This document shows, one piece after another, positions 33,433-41,719 of a DNA stretch of 63,127 bases. The translations under genes and the position numbers were made by a program. A model generated the notes under the pieces. That model was not told the DNA's origin and searched no databases. It worked only from the letters and a program-made list of their open reading frames with translations. Every line of letters begins with the position of its first letter. Position 1 is the first letter of the stretch. The stretch is from an uncultured bacterium (GTDB lineage Bacteria; Armatimonadota; JACIXR01), in the NCBI GenBank assembly GCA_938041455.1, contig CALITO010000037.1, positions 1 through 63,127 on the forward strand, in the 5' to 3' direction.

Positions 33433-34412
33433 AGCAGCTCCTTTACATCTACGGTTTTTTCGGTTTGGATGGAATGGAGGGCGACAAACACCATTGCCAG
33501 GCTTTTTAAATTATCTCTAGCGTTACACTCGGGCTGATCTCTCCGCTCCACAGCTCTGCGGAATTCTTCCAGCACTAAATCTCTCCCCTCTGTGGGTAAT
33601 GGGAGCAGTTCCACAGGACTTAAATTCCCTTCCTTAGCCTTGAAAATGCCATTCTCGTTCCAGATAATGGCAGTTTCATAACCTTGAATCCGCCATACAC
33701 CATCCCATGGTGTTTCCACCCCACCGCTGACCCACGAACCGAAATAGCTCGCTCGGATGTCCTTCTCCATCTCTATAAATGCCATAAGGCAAGGGTCGCC
33801 CTCAAACCAAGACCAGGAAGGACGCCAGGAAAAAGCGGAGATGCGTTTAGGATCAGAAGCAGTCAAAAAGCGCAGTAGGTCAAAATGATGAATCGCCATA
33901 TCTATAAGCAATGGATACGGCATCTTCTCTCTAAAGCCCCCAAAATGGGGCGCCGTGTGAAATGATACCTCCACATAACTTAATCCCTCAAGTTCTTCTA
34001 CTACCTTTCTAAGGGTCCTTGCTGACTTGCTAAAGCGGTAATTTTGGCTCACCATCAATATCTTGCCTTTTCTCTCTGCTAATTCTGCCATCGCTTTGGC
34101 ATCTGCTATGTTATCTGCTAATGGCTTCTCACAGAGAACATCTAAACCAGCCTCAAGGGCTACCTCGGCTAATTCCCTGTGGGTAGAAGGAGGAGTGACC
34201 AGGAGAACTGCATCACTGGTTTTTTTCTCTATAGCCTCCGCGAGATATGTGAAACCCATATCCTGAGGAAGCCCTCTTTCCTTTAATGCCCTATTCAATA
34301 TTTCTCCATTTATATCTACCAGAGCAGTGAGCTTGACATTGGGATTTTGTAATACGATATCTGTCCAAGACCAACCGAATCCTCCTGCTCCTACCTGGAC
34401 TAACCTAAGCAC
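33429..34412 (-). CDS. Gfo/Idh/MocA-family oxidoreductase
   Basis: About 327 residues. Begins VLRLVQVGAGGFGWSW (NAD Rossmann motif) with ALVDINGE, CEKPLADN (catalytic Lys-Pro) and IDMAIHHFDLLRFL (catalytic His). I chose GTG 34412 over upstream ATGs because GGAGGG lies eight bases before it and homology starts there. Overlaps the aldolase gene by eight bases, so the pair probably handles one sugar or polyol. Substrate unknown. Confidence 0.85.
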   Translation of the reverse strand: MLRLVQVGAGGFGWSWTDIVLQNPNVKLTALVDINGEILNRALKERGLPQDMGFTYLAEAIEKKTSDAVLLVTPPSTHRELAEVALEAGLDVLCEKPLADNIADAKAMAELAERKGKILMVSQNYRFSKSARTLRKVVEELEGLSYVEVSFHTAPHFGGFREKMPYPLLIDMAIHHFDLLRFLTASDPKRISAFSWRPSWSWFEGDPCLMAFIEMEKDIRASYFGSWVSGGVETPWDGVWRIQGYETAIIWNENGIFKAKEGNLSPVELLPLPTEGRDLVLEEFRRAVERRDQPECNARDNLKSLAMVFVALHSIQTEKTVDVKELL

Positions 34413-35412
34413 CGAACATCCCTCCCTTAAGAGCTTCTGCCACTGCCTGAGCAATTCGCCGGGCAAGTTCTTCATCGCTGAGAGGAAGAACATCCTTGGT
34501 CCTCTCAGCGTGGGCACAGGCTTGACAATTCTTGCACAAAATATTGGGAGTGGAGCATTTGCCTGAGGAGTTGAAGATATCCATATAATACTCTACAGCC
34601 TCTTTTACACCTTGCTTACAGGCAGACATAATATCGGGGTATGCTACCCTGTTTCCATCCCTGTTTATTAACTCCTTAATTTTTTCTGTGGCTGACCTTT
34701 CCATATCATAGTAAATATTTATCTTTCTTACCCCCAGTTCCACAGCTTTTTTAACATCCTCAGGTGGTATTCCTGAACCGCCATGGAGGACAAGAGGAAC
34801 ATTGGTGAGTTCTCTAATTCTTTTGAGGCGTTCGAAATCCAGCTTAGGTTTTCCTCTGTATTTACCGTGGACGGTGCCGATTGCCACTGCGAGGGCATCG
34901 CAATTTGTCCTTCTCACGAATTCCGCTGCCTGAAGAGGGTCGGTAAGAAGCTCTGGTGGAGGTGCTTCTCCACCTTCTGTCCCACCGTATCCTCCTCCCA
35001 CAGCTCCTAATTCTGCTTCTACAGACACCCCCACGGAATGAGCGAAATCCACTATTCTCTTCGTCATCTCCACGTTTTCCTCAAAAGGTAGATCTGAGCC
35101 ATCAAACATAACAGAGGTGAAGCCACATTTTATCGCCCTCATTATCGCCTCAAGGGTCTTACCGTGGTCTAAGTGGACGGCAACAGGGACGGAAAGTTTC
35201 TTACTTGCCTGATGGATAGCGGGAGCGAGTGCTTCCATATCCACGAAATCAAAATGCACTTGAGCCACACAAAGGCAAAGAGGAGAAAGTTTGTTCTGAG
35301 CTGCTTCCGCTACAGCCTGAAGCCACTCTAAGTTCACCAGGACAAATCCCCCCACTGCATAACCCCTGTCCTCAGCGTCTTTGAGTAGCTCCGTAAGGGT
35401 GACCAATCCCAT
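34405..35412 (-). CDS. Class II (Zn) aldolase of the fructose-bisphosphate/tagatose-bisphosphate family with a Cys-rich tail
   Basis: 335 residues. Zn ligands are seen in VHLDHGKTLEAI, GTVHGKYRGKPKLDF and LHGGSGIPPEDVKKAV; MFDGSDLPFEEN and INIYYD bind substrate. The class II aldolase core is usual in length, but it is followed by a cluster C286-x6-C293-x2-C296-x2-C299 and then His, which I do not know from this family and which could bind Zn or an Fe-S cluster. It catalyses a reversible aldol cleavage of a ketose phosphate. Coupled to the oxidoreductase gene. Confidence 0.85.
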   Translation of the reverse strand: MGLVTLTELLKDAEDRGYAVGGFVLVNLEWLQAVAEAAQNKLSPLCLCVAQVHFDFVDMEALAPAIHQASKKLSVPVAVHLDHGKTLEAIMRAIKCGFTSVMFDGSDLPFEENVEMTKRIVDFAHSVGVSVEAELGAVGGGYGGTEGGEAPPPELLTDPLQAAEFVRRTNCDALAVAIGTVHGKYRGKPKLDFERLKRIRELTNVPLVLHGGSGIPPEDVKKAVELGVRKINIYYDMERSATEKIKELINRDGNRVAYPDIMSACKQGVKEAVEYYMDIFNSSGKCSTPNILCKNCQACAHAERTKDVLPLSDEELARRIAQAVAEALKGGMFGA

Positions 35413-35414
35413 TA

Positions 35415-36083
35415 TTACTTACCTCCTCTTGGGGCAAGTAGCTCCCTTAATCTCCCTACTTCTTGGCGGTCAATTAGGCTGATTATTGTGTCCCCACTTT
35501 CCAGCATCGTGTCTCCCGTGGGAACGATGAACTCGTTTCCCCTAACGAGGGAAAGGAAAAGGCAACGAGGAGGAAGGTTTATGTCCTTGACGCTTTTTCC
35601 CACCACGGGAGAACCTTCGCTAACGGTTATCTCCACAATATCCAAGCCCCCTTCTTTAAAGGTAGCGAGATGATGAACCTGGTCCACTTCTATTTCTTGC
35701 TTTATAAGGTCATAGATGATGCGGGTGCCGCAAATTGTATCGTCAACCCCGAGTGCCTTAAGGACATATTCGTTCTGGGGCATATTGACGCGGGCTATGG
35801 TGCGGGGGACATTGAATTTTCTTTTCGCCAGTTGGCAAATGGTAAGGTTATCTTCGTCGTGTCCCGTTACCGCCACCACTACATCCGCACGAGAGCAACC
35901 GACTTCCTGTAAGGTGCGCATCTCGCATCCATCCCCTAAGAATACCACCTCGCCTAAATCGCGTTCCAACATCGCCCAGCGATTCTTGTTCTTCTCTATT
36001 AGGAGGACTTCGTGCCCATCCCTCAGCAATTCCTTAGCAAGGTTAAGACCTACCTTCCCTCCGCCAACTATTATCACATACAT
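35415..36083 (-). CDS. TrkA-type K+ regulator, RCK_N plus RCK_C
   Basis: 222 residues: NAD-binding domain (MYVIIVGGGKVGLNLAKELL, residues 1-120) and C-terminal RCK_C ligand domain (TVSEGSPVVGKSVKDINLP). Such peripheral proteins gate Trk/Ktr K+ uptake in response to nucleotides. It resembles KtrA in size. The membrane subunit is not in the window. One base separates it from the second TrkA-like gene; aldolase follows by two bases. Confidence 0.85.
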   Translation of the reverse strand: MYVIIVGGGKVGLNLAKELLRDGHEVLLIEKNKNRWAMLERDLGEVVFLGDGCEMRTLQEVGCSRADVVVAVTGHDEDNLTICQLAKRKFNVPRTIARVNMPQNEYVLKALGVDDTICGTRIIYDLIKQEIEVDQVHHLATFKEGGLDIVEITVSEGSPVVGKSVKDINLPPRCLFLSLVRGNEFIVPTGDTMLESGDTIISLIDRQEVGRLRELLAPRGGK

Positions 36084-36084
36084 A

Positions 36085-36507
36085 TTAATACTCCCCCTTT
36101 GGTAGTTTGTCCAAGATGATGTTTGAGATGATGGTCGTTTGACAAACAGTGGGTATACCGAGTTCCAGATAGGTATCTGCTCTAAGGGGGTCGTTTATCC
36201 TTGCTAAAACGAAAGGCACTTTGAATATATCCCTTGCCATTTGGGCTACCATCGCATTGGTGTTGTCCCCATTAGTGAGGGCGAGAACCACATCCGCTTC
36301 CTCGATTCCAGCCGACCTTAGCGCTTCCATATCTATCCCTATACCCGCTATCCTCTTACCGGGGAAGTCCTCGGGAAGGCGACGGAAGGCGTCGGGATCT
36401 TTATCTATGACCGCTACATCCCATCCTCCTTGGGAGAGAGACTGCGCTACCATAGAGCCAACTCTACCGCAGCCAACAATTATAGCCTTTTTCATAACAT
36501 ATCTCAC
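36085..36507 (-). CDS. TrkA-N (RCK_N) single-domain protein
   Basis: 140 residues containing only the NAD-binding domain (KKAIIVGCGRVGSMVAQSLS, VALTNGDNTNAMVAQMA, ARINDPLRADTYLELG). It lacks the RCK_C domain of its neighbour at 35415. Together they could assemble a hetero-oligomeric gating ring, or it may be an independent regulator. ATG 36507 or 36495; AGGTGAG lies just upstream. Confidence 0.8.
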   Translation of the reverse strand: MRYVMKKAIIVGCGRVGSMVAQSLSQGGWDVAVIDKDPDAFRRLPEDFPGKRIAGIGIDMEALRSAGIEEADVVLALTNGDNTNAMVAQMARDIFKVPFVLARINDPLRADTYLELGIPTVCQTTIISNIILDKLPKGEY

Positions 36508-36528
36508 CTAACTATATTATAATAGATT

Positions 36529-37548
36529 TCATCCCGGGCTGATGTATCCCTTCCTGCGAAATTCCTTCAAGTTCTCAAGTATTCTGCCCGTGCCCACTGC
36601 GACACTGGAAATCGGATCCTCCACCAGCTTGAAGGGAATACCCAATGACTGACTTAAATAGGAGTCCAGTCCCCGTAGGAGAGAACCACCTCCCGTAAGA
36701 ACTATACCTTTCTCTGCTATATCCGCCGATAGCTCGGGTGGTGTGCGCTCTAATACCTCCTTGACCTTCTCTTCTATTACCTGAACAACCTCCAGGAGTG
36801 CTTCCCTTATCTCGTGGGCATTCACCCGCACAGTTTGAGGTAATCCCGTCAGCAAATCGCGCCCTCTTACCTCCAAAGAAGGGGGGTCGTTCTCGTATTT
36901 TTCCAAAGAACCTATCTTTATCTTTATCTCCTCAGCGGTTCGTTCTCCTATCATAAGGTTGCTTTTCCTCCGAAGATACCTCGCTATCGCCTCATCCATA
37001 TCTATACCCGCCTGGCGGATGGAAGCACGCACTACTATGCCCCAAAGAGAAACAACACCCATGCTGGTAGTTCCTCCCCCAATGTCTACCACCATGTTTC
37101 CGGTTGGAGTATCTATAGGTAAACCCGCTCCCAGAGCGGCAGCTATTATCTCATCCACAGGGTAGACCTCTCCAGCCCCTGCTTCTTTACAAGCATCTAT
37201 TACCGCTCTTCTCTCCACCCCTGTGGCACCTGTATGCACACTTATCACCACTCGTGGCTTGAATAGGGAACGATATCTAATGAGCCGTTTGAGGAGAATG
37301 CGAAGCATTTGCTCGGTGGTGGTGTAATCGCCTATAACTCCCCCCACGAGGGGACGTCCTGCAGTTATATTATCAGGAGTTCGTCCAAGCATTATATATG
37401 CTTCTTCCCCAATGGCGAGCACTTCCCCCGTGAGCATATTCTTAGCCACCACCGAGGGTTCCCTTAAAATTATTCCCTTCCCTTTGGAATAAACTATGGT
37501 GCTATAGGTGCCTAAATCTATGCCCAGTTCAGGTGTCAGAGCACACAT
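36529..37548 (-). CDS. mreB: MreB/Mbl rod-shape actin
   Basis: Actin-like filament protein on the inner membrane that guides cell-wall synthesis. 339 residues, usual for MreB. ATP motifs: GIDLGTYSTIVY (phosphate 1; canonical DLGTANT is altered to DLGTYST), NMVVDIGGGTTSMGVVSL (phosphate 2), and the adenosine motif GIVLTGGGSLLRGLD. Together with murA (13-bp overlap) it forms a wall-synthesis pair. It could be Mbl or MreBH-like if another copy exists; mreC and mreD are not adjacent, which is atypical for the main mreB. Confidence 0.88.
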   Translation of the reverse strand: MCALTPELGIDLGTYSTIVYSKGKGIILREPSVVAKNMLTGEVLAIGEEAYIMLGRTPDNITAGRPLVGGVIGDYTTTEQMLRILLKRLIRYRSLFKPRVVISVHTGATGVERRAVIDACKEAGAGEVYPVDEIIAAALGAGLPIDTPTGNMVVDIGGGTTSMGVVSLWGIVVRASIRQAGIDMDEAIARYLRRKSNLMIGERTAEEIKIKIGSLEKYENDPPSLEVRGRDLLTGLPQTVRVNAHEIREALLEVVQVIEEKVKEVLERTPPELSADIAEKGIVLTGGGSLLRGLDSYLSQSLGIPFKLVEDPISSVAVGTGRILENLKEFRRKGYISPG

Positions 37549-38813
37549 TCCTTGCTTTCTTCTCTTATCCTTCTTACGGAGGCGCCCAAAGATGTCAACT
37601 TGCTCTCCAGATCCTCGTATCCTCTATCAAGGTTTTCTAATCCGCTCAGTTCGCTTCTCCCTTTAGCTATCAAACCAGCTATAATCAGTGCCGCTCCTGC
37701 CCTTAGGTCCGTTATCGTGACAGGTGCACCAGTAAGTTCCTTCACACCCCTTATGATAGCTGTCCGTCCCTCCACTTTGACATCTGCCCCCATTCTCGCT
37801 AGTTCGCTTAAATATTTGAAGCGACTATCGTAAACGGTCTCCGTCACCATAGAGGTTCCTTCCGCTATGGATAGGAGAGCGGTAAAGGGTTGCTGCATAT
37901 CGGTGGGGAAACCAGGATGGGGCATAGTGACGATATTAACTGGTTTAATTGGTCTTTTACCAATCACACGCACGGCATCCTCCATCTCTATAACCTCGCA
38001 ACCTGTTTCCCTTAATTTTTCTATCACCGGTTTCAAATACTGAGGGTTTATTCCCTCTACTATTACATCGCCTTCGGTAGCTGCTGCTGCTATCATAAAT
38101 GTTCCCGCTTCCATCCTGTCTGGCATTACTCTATAAGTAATTTCCCCAAGCCTTTCACTGCCTTTTATTTCTATTACCCGGGAGTCTACATATTGGATAT
38201 GAGCGCCAGCTTGGTTGAGGAAATTAAATAGATCGTGAATCTCGGGTTCCTCGGCAGCATTGTGGATATATGTTATTCCCTTAGCTGACACAGCTGTTGT
38301 TGCGAGATGGCAGGTAGCACCAACGCTAGGGAAATCAAGATATATCTCTGCTCCCTCCAGGGAATCCGCATAGGCTTCCACATAACCGTGTTCCATCCTT
38401 ATTTCTGCTCCCATAGCTTGAAGCCCTTTCAAGTGGAAATCTACAGGACGGGTTCCTATATCACAACCTCCCGGTAGGGGAATCCTTGCCCTCCCACAAC
38501 GAGCCAGCACGGGACCTAAGACATTAAAAGAAGCCCTCATCTTCTTAACTAATTCATAGGGAGCCTCGCAATTATCTATTTGGGTGGCGTCTATCTCCAC
38601 CGCTTCCCCTCTAAAATTGGCCTTCACTCCCAACGCCCTCAGCATCTCCAGCATCGTCCACACATCGCCTATGCGGGGAATATTGAAGAAGGTAGTCTTA
38701 CCCCTTATGAGAAGGGAAGCTACCAAAGTTGACAAGGCGGAGTTTTTACTTCCGCTCACCCTCACCTTTCCCTCTAATCGTCTACCCCCTTCTATTATCA
38801 TCTTCTCCATCAA
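37536..38813 (-). CDS. murA: UDP-N-acetylglucosamine 1-carboxyvinyltransferase
   Basis: First committed step of peptidoglycan synthesis: transfers enolpyruvate from PEP to UDP-GlcNAc. 425 residues. GSKNSALSTLVASLL, the flexible-loop LPGGCDIGTRPVDFHLKG with the active-site Cys (fosfomycin target), DRMEAGTFMIAAA and HPGFPTDMQQP are intact. ATG 38813 overlaps the stop of pmbA by four bases; the end overlaps mreB by 13 bp. Confidence 0.95.
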   Translation of the reverse strand: MMEKMIIEGGRRLEGKVRVSGSKNSALSTLVASLLIRGKTTFFNIPRIGDVWTMLEMLRALGVKANFRGEAVEIDATQIDNCEAPYELVKKMRASFNVLGPVLARCGRARIPLPGGCDIGTRPVDFHLKGLQAMGAEIRMEHGYVEAYADSLEGAEIYLDFPSVGATCHLATTAVSAKGITYIHNAAEEPEIHDLFNFLNQAGAHIQYVDSRVIEIKGSERLGEITYRVMPDRMEAGTFMIAAAATEGDVIVEGINPQYLKPVIEKLRETGCEVIEMEDAVRVIGKRPIKPVNIVTMPHPGFPTDMQQPFTALLSIAEGTSMVTETVYDSRFKYLSELARMGADVKVEGRTAIIRGVKELTGAPVTITDLRAGAALIIAGLIAKGRSELSGLENLDRGYEDLESKLTSLGASVRRIREESKECVL

Positions 38814-40147
38814 CGACCACCTCCTATCCTCAAATTTTTCACTCTCAAAGCGGGCATTTTCACTCCCGGCTCCTCCCTAAAATCTCGGGAAATAGCATCT
38901 ATATTTTCTAACAATTCAATCATATTGAAACCGAGCATCGTGTTCTTTAGAGGATATGTTTTTTCTCCCTTCTCCACCATAAAGCCGAAGTCTATGGGAC
39001 CAGATACATCTCCACTCACAGGATTGGGCTGGATAGATGTTGAAAGAATAAGAATGCCGTATTTCATATCCTCTATCATTTCCTCCAAAGTCCAGTCTCC
39101 TAATTTTATCTGGAGGTTGGTAGGAGCAATCCCTACGCCCCCACGATAAGAGCCACGAACCGCGTGTCCCGTGTTCTCCTCGTTTCCCTTTCCCGCGGTA
39201 TAGGAATTGTGGAAATATGTCTTCAATACGCCATCTTCTATGAAGGTAAGTTCTTTGTGGGGAACGCCTTCCCCATCGTAACTTGATGAGGACATACCCC
39301 CTTCTATAAGGGGCAAATCCAACACACTCAAACCCTCCCAAGCGATTTTCTGTCCCTTCTTATCCGCAAGGTAAGACCTTTTTCTTTGCACCTCCTCGGC
39401 AGCCGCTGCTGAAGCAACTGCTTGCAGAATGCTTCCAGAGCCAAGATAGGAGAACACCACGGGATAGGAACCGGTTGGGGCTTGTCTCGCTCCAAAAAAC
39501 TCCCTGGCCTGCAAACAAGCTTTTTCCCCTATATCAAGGGGTTGGAAATCCTTCAACCTCCGAGCTTCATCAAAATCGAAAAAGGAAGCTACCTCACCAC
39601 TTTTGCTTAACACAACCATTACATAAGCATAGAGTCCCGTCCTTCTATCCTCTATTCCTATCCTCTCTGTATTTGCTAAGGCATAATCCATGCTATAAGC
39701 GGATATACCACCCGATACTATAGCATTTTCATCCACCTGCTTAGCCCCTTCTATTATCTCTTCTCCCCAAATAGCTAAATCCTGGGGGGATAAATCTGCC
39801 ACTTTCTCATCATACAAGCCTTTTACCTTCCTTCCTTCCTCAGGGGAGGGAAGGGATTTAAAATGAGGGTCGGGTTGAGCTGCTCGGGCCAGGGAAATAG
39901 CTGCTTCCACCACTTTATTAATGTTTTCTTCGCTGAGGGGGGAGGCGGAGGCAAATCCCCTTCCGCCTTTGTGAAAAGCTCGCGCCGAAATCCCTTCATC
40001 GTATCCCACGCTCACTTGTTTAAGGGACGATTTCTCCCAACCGATGTTTATCTCTTTTCTTCTTTCCACGAACACATCCGCCTGCTCTATTCTCCCCCTC
40101 AATTTCTCTACCGCTTTAAGCGCTAAAGATAACAAATCTTTTTCCAT
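38810..40147 (-). CDS. pmbA: TldE/PmbA metalloprotease-family subunit
   Basis: 445 residues. PmbA forms the TldD-TldE complex that degrades or matures small peptides; the E subunit lacks the metal-binding HExxxH and I see none here. Conserved C-terminal features GASSYDGEGVPH-like (SSSSYDGEGVPHKELTF), NTGHAVRGSYRGGVG, and PNPVSGDVSGPIDFGFMVEKG match the family. AGGAGG precedes ATG. Two bases from the tldD gene upstream. Confidence 0.9.
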   Translation of the reverse strand: MEKDLLSLALKAVEKLRGRIEQADVFVERRKEINIGWEKSSLKQVSVGYDEGISARAFHKGGRGFASASPLSEENINKVVEAAISLARAAQPDPHFKSLPSPEEGRKVKGLYDEKVADLSPQDLAIWGEEIIEGAKQVDENAIVSGGISAYSMDYALANTERIGIEDRRTGLYAYVMVVLSKSGEVASFFDFDEARRLKDFQPLDIGEKACLQAREFFGARQAPTGSYPVVFSYLGSGSILQAVASAAAAEEVQRKRSYLADKKGQKIAWEGLSVLDLPLIEGGMSSSSYDGEGVPHKELTFIEDGVLKTYFHNSYTAGKGNEENTGHAVRGSYRGGVGIAPTNLQIKLGDWTLEEMIEDMKYGILILSTSIQPNPVSGDVSGPIDFGFMVEKGEKTYPLKNTMLGFNMIELLENIDAISRDFREEPGVKMPALRVKNLRIGGGR

Positions 40148-40149
40148 AC

Positions 40150-41547
40150 TTACCTTCTTCCTCCTACTGTTATCTCCTCCACGAGGACATAGGGGCCGCC
40201 GTTATCCACGAAAGCGGTCTGTCCACTTTTCCCGCAGTAGCCAGGGGAGGCGAGTTTGAAATCCTTTGAAACCCCTTTTATTTTCTTCAGTGTTTCCAGG
40301 GTCATACCAGACATAGATACATCCCTTAGATGTTCTTTTAGTTCTCCATCCCTCACGAGCCAAGCCTCCTGGACATTAAAAGTGAACTGTCCTCGCTCGG
40401 GATAAACATATCCCCATCTTCCCCCTTTTAGATAAACCCCTTCTTTTATTTCCGCGAGCATTTCCTCAAATGTCCAGTTTCCGGGAGCCATAAAGGTATT
40501 GCTCATTCTTACGACAGGAGGGACTTCATAGCCCTCGGCTCGGGCGTTGCCCGTGGGCATAGCTTCCATCTTCATCGCGGTTTCCAAATTGTAAAGATAA
40601 TCCAAAAGTATGCCGTCCTCGATTATCACATTTCTCTTGCTAGGAGTCCCCTCTGAATCGTAGAAATAGAAACCGAAGGCTCCTTCAATAGTAGCATCAT
40701 CCACGATCGTAACAGAAGGAGCAGCTATTTCTTGTCCCTTTTTCCCCTTTATTATAGAGTGTCCTGACCACACTGCGTCTGCTTCCGCATTATGCCCCAG
40801 TGCTTCATGAACGAATAGCCCTACTACCTCGGGGTCAAGGATTGCTGGAAAAGTACCTGCGGGTGGCGGAGAGGCGGAAAGGAGTTCAAGGGCCTTTTTA
40901 GCTGCTTTCAGGGAAAATTCCTCGGGATCGATGTTCTCCACTAATTCGTAGCCCCCCGTTCCACCTCTTCTTTCAAAAGCGCTCTGCCTAACCTCGCCTT
41001 CTGAAGCAGACACGAAAACATTGGCAAGTGTGTGGACAAGTTTGCTTTCTACTTTTACCCCCCAACTATTATAGACCATCTCTTCCCGAGTGACATCGTT
41101 AAGCGATGCGAGGGTATTGCTAAGGCGTTGGGGGTCTACTCCCTTTGCTTCTCTCTCCCACTCCAATACCATCTGCGCCTTATCCTCAGAGGAAACATCT
41201 TGAGGGGAAATTTTACACCGAAGTTCCTTTCTATCCTCCAATCCCTCCATCTCTTTAACCTCTGCTTTTTCCCTCGCTTTGCTACCCAAAGCTACAGCGG
41301 AGGCTATGGCTTCTTTCAGGCAGGCAGAAAGCGACTTCTTATCGAGGGAAGCGCTGGCGGAAAAACCCCATCCCCCATTAGCGATGACCCTTATTCCTAT
41401 ACCAGCGGATTCCCTTTGAGATAGCTCTTCAATTCTGCCGTCCTGCACCCTTATGGAAGAAGTTAGCTTCCTAACATAACGAGCCTCGACAAAGGAACAA
41501 CCTTTGTTGTTTGCCTCTTCAATAAGCCATTCCAGCAGTTCTTCCAT
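40150..41547 (-). CDS. tldD: TldD metalloprotease
   Basis: 465 residues. Metal site HEALGHNAEADAV (HExxxH) near residue 243; FYFYDSEGTPSKRNVIIEDG and MSNTFMAPGNWTFEEM are typical of the catalytic subunit. Acts in the cytoplasm on peptides together with PmbA. I chose ATG 41547, which begins the family homology, not the upstream candidate at 41661: a good promoter has its -10 nine bases before it, so the longer form would not be transcribed in full. Hence the mRNA would be leaderless. Confidence 0.92.
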   Translation of the reverse strand: MEELLEWLIEEANNKGCSFVEARYVRKLTSSIRVQDGRIEELSQRESAGIGIRVIANGGWGFSASASLDKKSLSACLKEAIASAVALGSKAREKAEVKEMEGLEDRKELRCKISPQDVSSEDKAQMVLEWEREAKGVDPQRLSNTLASLNDVTREEMVYNSWGVKVESKLVHTLANVFVSASEGEVRQSAFERRGGTGGYELVENIDPEEFSLKAAKKALELLSASPPPAGTFPAILDPEVVGLFVHEALGHNAEADAVWSGHSIIKGKKGQEIAAPSVTIVDDATIEGAFGFYFYDSEGTPSKRNVIIEDGILLDYLYNLETAMKMEAMPTGNARAEGYEVPPVVRMSNTFMAPGNWTFEEMLAEIKEGVYLKGGRWGYVYPERGQFTFNVQEAWLVRDGELKEHLRDVSMSGMTLETLKKIKGVSKDFKLASPGYCGKSGQTAFVDNGGPYVLVEEITVGGRR

Positions 41548-41556
41548 ATCAAAAAC

Positions 41557-41585
41557 ATTATAATCTTTCTTAGATAAAGAGGCAA
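41557..41585 (-). promoter_or_regulatory. Promoter of the tldD-pmbA-murA-mreB run; leaderless start
   Basis: Minus strand TTGCCT (41580-41585), 17 bp, TATAAT (41557-41562), nine bases to ATG 41547. No Shine-Dalgarno. Confidence 0.55.
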
Positions 41586-41655
41586 CGAAAGTGAAGTTAG
41601 GTTTTATTGAATAAAGGGAAAAGGGAAACGACATTAGGTTAGACTTAAAAAATCG

Positions 41656-41685
41656 TTTCAAGCGAAAATAGATAAATAGTAAAAT
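41656..41685 (+). promoter_or_regulatory. Promoter of the GH38/URO-D/GH2 operon
   Basis: TTTCAA (41656-41661), 18 bp, TAAAAT (41680-41685). GAGGAGGTCC lies shortly before ATG 41720. Confidence 0.4.
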
Positions 41686-41719
41686 TTAAAGAGAAATCTT
41701 CTACAGAGGAGGTCCATAA

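Noticed and set aside
38916-39341. Minus-strand frame of 141 codons inside pmbA
   Set aside because: Shifted frame of conserved PmbA sequence; odd Arg/Tyr-rich composition.
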